From JAMQKA01 sp043951865 (lineage in GTDB: Bacteria; Bacteroidota; Rhodothermia; Balneolales; Balneolaceae): 64,000 bases of DNA. The position numbers and the translations under genes are program-made. This document shows positions 44,002-50,976 of the stretch, piece by piece. The stretch covers positions 186,001-250,000 of the forward strand of contig NZ_JBINJF010000002.1 in NCBI RefSeq assembly GCF_043951865.1, given 5' to 3'. A model generated the notes under the pieces. It did no database searches. It had not been told where the DNA came from and saw only the letters and a program-made list of their open reading frames with translations. Within the stretch, counting starts at the first letter, position 1. Each line of letters opens with the position of its first letter.

Positions 44002-44091
44002 ATGATTTTTTCTAAGCACATACTTTCTGTCGCTGATTGTTGTTGCTGTTGTATAACAACGTGTGATGGGGGTATGTGCAGAATGTGCTAA
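44002..44091 (+). CDS. polycysteine leader peptide (candidate attenuator peptide)
   Basis: A 29-codon frame, ATG at 44002, stop TAA at 44089-44091. Codons 13-17 (44038-44052) are five consecutive cysteines, with further Cys at positions 21, 26 and 29: eight of 29 residues. Its end is 21 bp before an intrinsic terminator, and the next gene is osmC at 44182. Composition, size and placement are those of a regulatory leader peptide sensing charged tRNA-Cys, like the polycysteine upstream frames described in mycobacteria. The ribosome-binding site is weak, as for most genes here. A small metal-binding peptide is the alternative reading. Confidence 0.7.
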   Translation: MIFSKHILSVADCCCCCITTCDGGMCRMC

Positions 44092-44155
44092 AACCGTTCT
44101 GATTACAACATCAAGCCTCATCACAACGATTTGTGGTGAGGCTTTTTTATTTTTA
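44062..44155 (+). promoter_or_regulatory. candidate cysteine-responsive transcription attenuator of osmC
   Basis: Two mutually exclusive structures are visible. The terminator is a 14-bp stem (44113-44126 with 44131-44144, one G-T wobble, CGAT loop) followed by a T-rich tract. The antiterminator is TGTGATGGGG (44062-44071) pairing over 10 bp with CCTCATCACA (44116-44125), which would destroy the terminator. The antiterminator strand starts inside codon 21, just beyond where a ribosome stalled on the Cys codons would sit. A GTTGT-ATA-ACAAC hairpin (44048-44060) overlaps the last Cys codons. Cysteine shortage should therefore favour read-through into osmC. This is inference from sequence. Confidence 0.65.
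44113..44155 (+). terminator. intrinsic terminator in the osmC leader
   Basis: AAGCCTCATCACAA / TTGTGGTGAGGCTT stem with a 4-nt loop and TTTTTTATTTTT tail. It lies before osmC (ATG 44182), not after a full gene, so it works as a regulatory terminator. Confidence 0.85.
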
Positions 44156-44181
44156 ATACGAACCCAAAAAAGCAATACACT

Positions 44182-44712
44182 ATGTCTGGTACATGCCAAA
44201 CACTTGATATCGAAACGTATACGAAAACAAAAGAAGCGGTAAAAGAGGACCCTTCGCAAGGCAAGGGTGCTTTTGAGACGGAAACGATCTGGAAAGATGG
44301 GGCTGTAGCTGTCAACAAGGCCCGCAGTTTTGAGATAACCACCGACGAACCCCAGCCGCTGGGTGGTGGAGATACCGGGATTGATCCGATGGAGCTTCTG
44401 CTGGCCTCTCTGGGTTCCTGTCTTACGATCGGGTGGGTGACCAACGCCAATTTTCATAATATCGACTATAAAAATCTCAGGATAAAGGTATCGGCTCCCT
44501 TCGACCTGCGGGGATACCTGGATATTGACGACGACGTACGCCCCGGTTTCCCCGAAATTAATTACGAGGTAGATGTGGAGACCGATGCGGATGAGGAAAC
44601 GCTGCAGAAAATTAAGGAGGCTGCCGAGAAAAACTCCCCCATGTTCGACAATATCGCAAACGGGGCCCCGATCTCCGGTACGATCAATCACACAAAAGCA
44701 GTGACCGGGTAA
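44182..44712 (+). CDS. OsmC-family protein, one-Cys type
   Basis: 176-aa OsmC-fold protein. The first reactive cysteine is present (Cys80 in LASLGSCLTIGW). The position of the second is serine (Ser152 in EKNSPMFDNI), as in a known sub-group of OsmC proteins. It therefore cannot form the Cys-Cys disulfide of Ohr/OsmC peroxidases. A role in handling a protein-bound persulfide or mixed disulfide, or in peroxide reduction with an external thiol, is possible. Controlled by the polycysteine leader just upstream, and followed by its own terminator, so probably monocistronic. Confidence 0.87.
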   Translation: MSGTCQTLDIETYTKTKEAVKEDPSQGKGAFETETIWKDGAVAVNKARSFEITTDEPQPLGGGDTGIDPMELLLASLGSCLTIGWVTNANFHNIDYKNLRIKVSAPFDLRGYLDIDDDVRPGFPEINYEVDVETDADEETLQKIKEAAEKNSPMFDNIANGAPISGTINHTKAVTG

Positions 44713-45045
44713 GTTGGACTGCATTTTGTACCTGCCGGGTGCTGTGAGCCTGGCAGGTACTCTTTCGTTAGCGATGGTATGAACAATTTTCGGCAACCTG
44801 TTGAAGCATTTCTCACATTGCGGTAGAGGAAGAACAAGGTTGGGACAATCCACTGATAAAGTGTTGATAACGGGCTGTATTTGGTCATCGACACGCCGGC
44901 AGTTTGGAGACGAATTTCGTAAGAAAGCCAGTTGTGATCCAATCAATAAGAATGGAAACAGAAATTCCGGAATGGATTGTCAGAAAGATACGAGTTCAAT
45001 ACGGGGCTCCTGTCAATATCAATAATTCAATTACACTAAGTACTC
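44713..45045. other. intergenic region between osmC and tlpA-like genes
   Basis: About 330 bp. Besides the osmC terminator, a 35-codon frame (from 44952, starting METEIPEWIVRKIR) ends just before the lipoprotein gene. It has no recognised similarity and is not called. No consensus promoter was found. Confidence 0.35.
44728..44765 (+). terminator. terminator after osmC
   Basis: GTACCTGCC / GGCAGGTAC, a perfect 9-bp stem with a 15-nt loop, followed by TCTTTCGTT, 16 bp after the osmC stop. Confidence 0.65.
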
Positions 45046-45591
45046 ATGTATATGTATAAATCAATAAATAGCACCACTTTTTTGGTAATACTCTTGCTAC
45101 TTGTAACGGCTTGTACTTCTGAACAGTCAGAGTCAACTGAACAGCAGTCATCCACAGGTAGTGAAACCGAGTTGGGGGAAGCTCCCGATTTTGAAGTGAC
45201 TACCATTGCGGGCGAAACAGTGAGCCTGCAGCAATCGCTGGCAGAAAACAAGCCGCTGGTTGTCTATTTTACCGCTTCATGGTGCCCGATCTGCGCAAAA
45301 AACTGGCCGGTCCTTTCGGTGGTATATCCCGATTATAAAGACAAACTGAATTTCGTCGCGATTGGCATCGATCCGACTGATGATGAACAGGTGATGAGAG
45401 AGCTTTCCGAGGAAAAGGGATTTACCTTCCCGATTACCCGGGGATATCCGGATGTGATGGTCGATTTTGGTGTGGAGAGCCAGGCCACCACGGTTGGAGT
45501 GAATCGTGAAGGAGATATCGTTTTCCAGAAAAATAAAACCGCCCTCAGTGAGGAAGAGTACCGCGCCCTTTTTGACGAGTTGGTGAACTGA
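45046..45591 (+). CDS. TlpA/redoxin-type thioredoxin lipoprotein
   Basis: 181-aa periplasmic thioredoxin-fold lipoprotein. Lipobox VTAC (Cys23), a Ser/Glu/Gln linker, then the redoxin domain with active site WCPIC (79-83) and a VESQATTVGV cis-Pro-like region (here Thr-Thr in place of a clear cis-Pro). It ends 5 bp before the CcdA-like gene, which would supply it with reducing electrons across the membrane. It probably reduces periplasmic disulfides or sulfur compounds. Confidence 0.88.
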   Translation: MYMYKSINSTTFLVILLLLVTACTSEQSESTEQQSSTGSETELGEAPDFEVTTIAGETVSLQQSLAENKPLVVYFTASWCPICAKNWPVLSVVYPDYKDKLNFVAIGIDPTDDEQVMRELSEEKGFTFPITRGYPDVMVDFGVESQATTVGVNREGDIVFQKNKTALSEEEYRALFDELVN

Positions 45592-45596
45592 CCGAT

Positions 45597-46265
45597 ATGG
45601 ACTTTGTCTATTTCTCGTTTATTCAGGGTGTATTGGCGTTTTTGGCGCCCTGTGCCGTGGCTTTGCTGCCCGGTTATATCGTGGCGTTTATTTCCCGTAA
45701 CTCCGAAGGGGATCCGGCCGTGGTTACGCGCATGGGCCGGGGGCTTAAACTGGCGCTGCTCAGCATCCTGGGCATTTTGGTGGTCTATGCTGTCGCCGGG
45801 GCGATGATTATTATTGCCGCCCAGGTGTTGAAAGAGTACATGAAGTGGATCACCATCGGTATGGGAGCAGTGCTGATTCTGCTGGGTATTCTGATGGTGG
45901 CGGGAAAAAACATTTCGTTTTCCCTGAACCTTAACAACCCGACGCATAAAACAGAATTCGTCGAGGCCTTTGTCTTCGGAGTGGCCTACGCCATCGGGGC
46001 GCTCGGGTGCCTGTTCCCGCTGTTCCTGGTCGTAGCCACCCAGGCTATGGCAGCCCCGACGGCCTGGCAGGGCGCATCCTATATCGGGGCGTATTTTGTG
46101 GGAATCAGCGGCATGATGATCGCCACGATATTGCTCTCCACGGTTGCCAAAGATCTGCTCATGAGCTCCCTGAGAAAAATCCTGCCTCACATGGAACGCA
46201 TTACCGGCGGATTACTTATTCTTGCGGGCGCGTATGTGATATATTACCAGATGGCGCTTTTTTAA
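45597..46265 (+). CDS. CcdA-like transmembrane thiol-disulfide electron carrier
   Basis: 222-aa polytopic membrane protein with six hydrophobic segments. The paired cysteines of the CcdA/DsbD family are present: Cys19 in FLAPCAVALLPGY and Cys138 in GALGCLFPLF. It moves electrons from cytoplasmic thioredoxin to periplasmic thioredoxin-like partners, here most likely the TlpA-like lipoprotein encoded 5 bp upstream. The first motif has APCAVALLPGY in place of the more usual SPCxLPLLPGY. Confidence 0.87.
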   Translation: MDFVYFSFIQGVLAFLAPCAVALLPGYIVAFISRNSEGDPAVVTRMGRGLKLALLSILGILVVYAVAGAMIIIAAQVLKEYMKWITIGMGAVLILLGILMVAGKNISFSLNLNNPTHKTEFVEAFVFGVAYAIGALGCLFPLFLVVATQAMAAPTAWQGASYIGAYFVGISGMMIATILLSTVAKDLLMSSLRKILPHMERITGGLLILAGAYVIYYQMALF

Positions 46266-46359
46266 ATATTTTGGGAATGAATATCCCCAAAGCCTGCGTG
46301 TGAAATAGCTGGTATGTACCCGCTCTGTGTTCATAATAAATGAAAGGAATAGTGAAATT

Positions 46360-46689
46360 ATGGAATTGGAAGCAATCCACCAGTGGCTGATGAATCTGTC
46401 GGCCGACTACAATGTGAATCCCTATATATTTGCGGCTATCTACGTGGGGGCGATACCCTTTTTTACCGCCTCCGTAGCCTGGGTTGTCCGCAACAAAAAG
46501 CGCGATAAACCGATCACCCTGCCGGTCTTTTCCACCGGCTTTTTCCTCTCTTCAGCCTATATTTACCTGCTGATAGCGGGTGAGAATGTACCGGGCTGGG
46601 TATATGTGGTTGTGGTCGGACTGCTGGGATACGGCATCTATGCCACTTTCAATAAAATCAAGAACAAGAAAAAAGAGATTTCTGTATGA
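46360..46689 (+). CDS. small four-segment membrane protein
   Basis: 109-aa integral membrane protein with about three hydrophobic segments (YIFAAIYVGAIPFFTASVAW, then LPVFSTGFFLSSAYIYLLI, then VYVVVVGLLGYGIYATF). It has positively charged loops (RNKKRDK) and a Lys-rich tail. No known family was recognised. Its last 4 bp overlap the FAD reductase start (ATGA), so it is translated together with it. It may be a membrane anchor or transporter partner for that enzyme. Confidence 0.75.
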   Translation: MELEAIHQWLMNLSADYNVNPYIFAAIYVGAIPFFTASVAWVVRNKKRDKPITLPVFSTGFFLSSAYIYLLIAGENVPGWVYVVVVGLLGYGIYATFNKIKNKKKEISV

Positions 46690-48161
46690 GTTACGACTAT
46701 GACCTGTTGGTAATCGGGGGCGGTGCGGCGGGACTCACGGCCGCCGGAATGGGCGCAAATTTCGGGGCAAAGACAATGATGGTGGAGGCAGATAAGCTGG
46801 GCGGCGATTGCACCTGGACCGGCTGCGTACCCAGTAAAACGCTGCTTCACGCAGCTAAACTGGCACAAAATGCCCGTGAGGCGGGAAAATTCGGGCTGGA
46901 GATATCCTCAAATGTAAACTTTTCCGCCGTCATGGAGCATGTTCGGGCCAAGCGGGAAGAGGTATACCGGGAAGCCGACGACCCGGATATTTATCGCGAT
47001 ATGGGGATCGATATTGAATTTGGTCGGGCGCGGTTCGTGGATGCCCATACCGTGAACATTCAGGGCGACGGGGCGAGCAGGGATGTCTCCTCTCGCTATT
47101 TTGTGATTGCAACCGGCAGCAGGGCGACTGTCCCACCAATCCCGGGCCTGGCGGAAGTTTCCTATCTTACCAATGAAACTCTTTTTGAGGCGACTGAGCA
47201 ACCTGAAACCCAGGCTGTTGTCGGCGCAGGCCCGATCGGTATCGAGATGGCGCAGGCATTTCAGCGGCTGGGAACCCAGGTTACGGTATTCGACATGCTG
47301 CCCCGGATCCTCTCCAATGACGACAAGGAACTGGCCGGCATGCTGAAAGAACGGCTGCAGCGCGAGGGGATCGATTTTCGGCTTTCGGCTTCTGTAAACA
47401 AAATATCGGAGACCCGGTCCGGAACAGTTCAAATAGCTGCCGATATTGAAGGAGAATCAGCAAACTGGTCGGGCGAAGCTCTTTTGGTGGCTACCGGAAG
47501 GGCAGCCAACCATCAAAATCTGAATCTCAAGGACGCCGGAGTCGACTTCACCAAAAAAGGTATTACGGTTGACGATCGCTGCCGCACCAGTCAAAAACAT
47601 ATCTACGCGGCCGGGGATGTGACCGGCCGGTACCAGTTTACCCACATGTCGGAACACATGGCCAAGGTGGCGGTGACGAATGCTCTGCTCAAAGTGCCGA
47701 TGAAAATAGATTCCGGGCATGTACCGTGGAGTACCTACACTGATCCCGAGCTGGCACACGTGGGGGCAACCGAGCAGCAGCTGAAAGAGAATGGCAGTTC
47801 CTTTGAAACCTACCGGTTCCCGTATGATAAAATTGATCGAGCCCTCACCGAAGACGCCACGGATGGGCTTATTAAAGTATTTGCCAAAAAATGGAACGGG
47901 AAAATCCTGGGTACCACTATTTTTGGAAAACAGGCGGGTGACCTGATCGGTGAATACGCCCTGGCCATGCGCAATGGCGTCACCCTCCGGAATATCGCCG
48001 ATACTATTCATCCCTATCCCACCTTTGGGCTGGGAGTTCGCAGGGCAGCCGACCAGTGGTATGTGAAAAACCAGTCGGAATGGCAGGTAAAACTGATTAA
48101 AAAAATATTCGGTTACCGGGGGAGTACTCCCGATTTAAGTGACAAGGACCGGATCTTGTAA
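46686..48161 (+). CDS. FAD-dependent pyridine nucleotide-disulfide oxidoreductase
   Basis: 491-aa flavoprotein of the mercuric reductase/dihydrolipoamide dehydrogenase group. FAD motif GGGAAG (11-16), redox-active disulfide CTWTGCVPSK (Cys42, Cys47), NAD(P) motif GAGPIGIEMA, FAD motif IYAAGDVTG, and the C-terminal HPYPTFG where the catalytic base region normally has HAHPTL/E. It lacks the N-terminal heavy-metal domain and the C-terminal Cys pair of MerA, so mercury reduction is not indicated. Context (OsmC, TlpA-like, CcdA-like) suggests a thiol or persulfide redox role. Confidence 0.88.
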   Translation: MSYDYDLLVIGGGAAGLTAAGMGANFGAKTMMVEADKLGGDCTWTGCVPSKTLLHAAKLAQNAREAGKFGLEISSNVNFSAVMEHVRAKREEVYREADDPDIYRDMGIDIEFGRARFVDAHTVNIQGDGASRDVSSRYFVIATGSRATVPPIPGLAEVSYLTNETLFEATEQPETQAVVGAGPIGIEMAQAFQRLGTQVTVFDMLPRILSNDDKELAGMLKERLQREGIDFRLSASVNKISETRSGTVQIAADIEGESANWSGEALLVATGRAANHQNLNLKDAGVDFTKKGITVDDRCRTSQKHIYAAGDVTGRYQFTHMSEHMAKVAVTNALLKVPMKIDSGHVPWSTYTDPELAHVGATEQQLKENGSSFETYRFPYDKIDRALTEDATDGLIKVFAKKWNGKILGTTIFGKQAGDLIGEYALAMRNGVTLRNIADTIHPYPTFGLGVRRAADQWYVKNQSEWQVKLIKKIFGYRGSTPDLSDKDRIL

Positions 48162-48166
48162 TTTCT

Positions 48167-48286
48167 AGAGGGCTTTGCAAAACCCTCAATTCCTCGTTCA
48201 GAGGGAGTTGTACTCCCGTTAAAAGGTCACCAAGGTCGGTAGTATAACTACCTCCCATCAAAGGCAGGTTCTCCAAAGGCCCCTTC
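48167..48286. repeat. R1 structured repeat, copy D
   Basis: 120 bp, left end AGAGGGCTTTGCAAAACCCTC, right end GGTTCTCCAAAGGCCCCTTCT. Hairpins: CCCTC/GAGGG, GGGAGT-TGT-ACTCCC and GGTAGT-ATA-ACTACC. Starts 6 bp after the FAD oxidoreductase stop, preceded by TTTCTAGA as in copy B. Confidence 0.75.
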
Positions 48287-48360
48287 TAATAACCAATTTT
48301 GGGCGGATAAATTTAGATTCAAGCAAAATTGGAGGGGGTGTCGGTTTCTCCCCAACCTGG

Positions 48361-49083
48361 TTAAGAGCGTGTGACGAGCTTTTCGTAGATAGGCTCACAT
48401 TCTGCCAGAAGTTCCTTCAGATGCTCCGGAAAGGGAGCGGTTTTGGGTTTGTAGGGCTGAAAACCGGTGGACCGGTGTACGTTCTGGTACCAGTATTTGG
48501 CCCAGACTCCATCCTCGGGACGGGGACCGGCCGGCCATGAAAGCATCGCTCTGTCGAATGGAATTTCAAGAGTATCGCAAATTTCGGACAGCTTTTCTTC
48601 CGGGTTTATCAGCACCTCCCTGGAATCGATGACCAGCGGTTCCTGCCCGAGAGTAATCAGGTATTCCAGCAGCTCCAGGTGTTTGGCATAGCCCACGTCG
48701 CGCATCGTCGGCTGTTCCACCTTCTGGGCGTAGGAGGGCAGCATATCCCGGGGATCGCGGGTTAATATAACATTGATCGTTTCTTTCATGAAACTCCAGT
48801 CCAGATCCACAAGGTGGTGAGTCATATTCTTGAAGAAAACCACCGGGGTTTCATACTCACCGAATATTACATCTCGTATGACCTGTTCACCGTCATTAAG
48901 CTGGTCGGCAATAATCTCTTCCGCTCCGGGGTGATACTCGTCGGCGTCAGTGGAGGTCAGGTAGTGGGCATACAGCGGCTCATCGACCACCGTGGTGTCC
49001 TCTCGCTGGGCAAAAGAGTACATCAGGGCGGTGGAGATATTGCGAGGTCCGCTCCACAAGCAGATTCGCTTCGTGTCACTCAT
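48361..49083 (-). CDS. sulfotransferase-family protein
   Basis: 240-aa protein with the N-terminal P-loop-like PAPS-binding segment LWSGPRNISTALMYSF and a later 3'-phosphate-binding region NVILTRDPRDMLPSYAQK. Together these define the sulfotransferase fold. Acceptor unknown. Its ATG overlaps the stop of the aminotransferase gene by one base (TGATG), so translation is coupled, and the two enzymes probably act in one pathway. Confidence 0.83.
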   Translation of the reverse strand: MSDTKRICLWSGPRNISTALMYSFAQREDTTVVDEPLYAHYLTSTDADEYHPGAEEIIADQLNDGEQVIRDVIFGEYETPVVFFKNMTHHLVDLDWSFMKETINVILTRDPRDMLPSYAQKVEQPTMRDVGYAKHLELLEYLITLGQEPLVIDSREVLINPEEKLSEICDTLEIPFDRAMLSWPAGPRPEDGVWAKYWYQNVHRSTGFQPYKPKTAPFPEHLKELLAECEPIYEKLVTRS

Positions 49084-50006
49084 CAGTTGTCTCCTTTTTG
49101 TACCGCTTTGCGGATCGCTTCCGTATACAGTTCGTGCACTTTTTGGGTCACCGGACCCGGTACCGAGCGACTGATGGTTCGCCCGTCTACTTTTGTAACG
49201 GGCGTTACGCCCCCGAAGCTGCCGGTCACAAAGGCCTCATCTGCGCCGTAGACATCGAACAGTGAAAAATTCTTTTGATGGCAGGGAATGCCGGCTTCTT
49301 CGCACACCTCAATGATTTTGCCCCGGGTGATGCCGTTCATACAATACTGCCCGGTGGAGGTCTGGACTTCCTCGTCGTTGACCATGAAAAAATTGGTGGC
49401 GTTGCAGGTAGATACAAACCCGTTGATGTCAAGCATGAGTGCTTCATCAGCCCCGGCTTCCAGCGCCTGGATGAGTGCCTGCACCTCATGTAGCTTGCTG
49501 TGGCAGTTTAGCCGGGGATCGAGATAATCCGGCGAACCCCGGCGTATGGTGCTGGTAAACAGGGTGACCCCGCGCTTCCGGCTCTCGGGATCAGCCTTTT
49601 TGTGTTCAGCGACGATGACCAGGTTTGGGCCGGATATCGTCAATCGCGGATCCTGGCTGGGAGTTTTTTTGATACCACGCGTCAGCATTACCCGAACGTG
49701 TACGTGGTTGTGCATGTCGTTGGCTTCCAGGGTTATCCAAATCTTGTCGGTAAGCTCTTCCCGGCTCATCCCGATATCCAGACCGATGGTGGCCGCCCCG
49801 GTCCACAACCGATCCAGGTGTTCATCCAGAAATACCAGCACGCCGTCATGCAGGCGCAGGGCCTCCCAGACGCCGTCCCCCACCAGGTATCCGCTGTCGA
49901 ATACTGATATTTTGGCTTCCTCGCGGGGTTTCAATTCCCCGTTGATATAAATGAGTACGTTTTTGTTACGCGGATCTTCAAGGGCGTTGTGGGTGCCGTG
50001 GGTCAT
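49083..50006 (-). CDS. class IV aminotransferase (BCAT/D-amino acid transaminase-like)
   Basis: 307-aa PLP enzyme of fold type IV. Motifs: FDSGYLVGDGVWEALRL, the PLP-lysine region NCHSKLHEVQAL, EALMLDINGFVSTCNATNFF and TGSFGGVTPVTKVDG. It is not the housekeeping branched-chain enzyme, since a full-length ilvE lies at 60252. The substrate may be an unusual amino acid shared with the coupled sulfotransferase. Start ATG at 50006. Confidence 0.85.
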   Translation of the reverse strand: MTHGTHNALEDPRNKNVLIYINGELKPREEAKISVFDSGYLVGDGVWEALRLHDGVLVFLDEHLDRLWTGAATIGLDIGMSREELTDKIWITLEANDMHNHVHVRVMLTRGIKKTPSQDPRLTISGPNLVIVAEHKKADPESRKRGVTLFTSTIRRGSPDYLDPRLNCHSKLHEVQALIQALEAGADEALMLDINGFVSTCNATNFFMVNDEEVQTSTGQYCMNGITRGKIIEVCEEAGIPCHQKNFSLFDVYGADEAFVTGSFGGVTPVTKVDGRTISRSVPGPVTQKVHELYTEAIRKAVQKGDN

Positions 50007-50616
50007 CTCTTTCTTCCTCTGGTGTGTTTAATTTAATGCATGAAAAAGTAAGGACGGTTCGGCACTACTTCCAAAAAAAATAGAGCAACGATGAAGGTCC
50101 GGGTTCGTCGGAACGCAGATGACACCGGTCAAGCCGATCTCTGCAGACAGATCATGTGAAAGCTGATATTCCGTGGTGATCGGCAATATCGGTAGTACTG
50201 GTGTTCTTCCAGGAAAAGACCGAAATCAAGGATTTGCCGTAACATTATGATGTACCGCAGATTATTCAGGAACCGGTTAAAAAAGGTGAATACCCTGTTG
50301 AAGGATGAAACCGGGTTCTGCTTTGATATTCAGTCATTTCTTTTAACTTTATAATTAACTTAAAGTTCGGGGTAAGGTGGTGTTTAATTGTGGCATGGAG
50401 GGGCACAAACCGGGTTGTTTACCCAGATATTGCCGCAAACAGAAGTACCCTTGCAGTCCGGCAGGGTTTGCAAAATTAGAAGTTTTGTCCAGGGCGGAAT
50501 CTGACCAAATTTAAATGGGTCAATTAAGCTTCCGGCGTTACAAAAAGCGGCTTCTCCCGTTCGCCGGTAGTGAAAAATGTTCTTTTAATCATATCTGCAA
50601 AGCATAGTATCAGGTT
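50007..50616. other. 600-bp intergenic region
   Basis: No credible gene on either strand. A GGGTTTGCAAAATTAG segment near 50464 resembles an R1 end but has no partner. Upstream control regions of the two flanking genes must lie here; no full consensus promoter was found. Confidence 0.35.
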
Positions 50617-50970
50617 ATGGAAAAAATCATGATTTCAAGTATAAAGCCACTCGGGTTGTTGTTGATAGCGTTGTTTTTGAGCTCCTGTTACAGTGTCAGG
50701 ATCAAGACGGTGGAGGGGGTGCCGATGCCCGATCCCGTCAGTGACCGTACCGACTACTACCGCGATATGATGGTGATAGAAAAGGATACGGTGATAAATA
50801 TGGGAGCGGTAGAACAGGATTTTACCATGTTGATCAAAGAATGTGGGGCCGACGGGCTGCATACCGTGGAGTATAGAAATACGCTTGGCGGTGTTTTGCT
50901 GAGCGGAATCACATTCGGAAGAAAACGACAGGTAAAACTCAAATACGTTTGCATGAAACCTTCAAACTAA
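50617..50970 (+). CDS. small lipoprotein, Bor/Iss-like
   Basis: 117-aa lipoprotein with lipobox FLSSC (start MEKIMISS or the Met four codons in). The second half, KECGADGLHTVEYRNTLG then GVLLSGITFGRKRQVKLKYVC, follows the Bor-family pattern: Cys-Gly, a valine-rich strand, a Gly/hydrophobic turn with ITLG-like sequence, and a final Cys near the end. Bor is a lambda-phage lipoprotein linked to serum resistance; chromosomal relatives are common and mostly uncharacterised. It is 6 bp before the FAD oxidase gene. Confidence 0.65.
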   Translation: MEKIMISSIKPLGLLLIALFLSSCYSVRIKTVEGVPMPDPVSDRTDYYRDMMVIEKDTVINMGAVEQDFTMLIKECGADGLHTVEYRNTLGGVLLSGITFGRKRQVKLKYVCMKPSN

Positions 50971-50976
50971 AGGACG

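Noticed and set aside
46686..48161. Mercuric reductase call for the FAD oxidoreductase
   Set aside because: No N-terminal heavy-metal domain, no C-terminal Cys pair, and no mer genes nearby.
4753..48286. CRISPR or tandem repeat reading of the R1 copies
   Set aside because: The copies are dispersed, long and structured, without regular spacers; they are not a CRISPR array.
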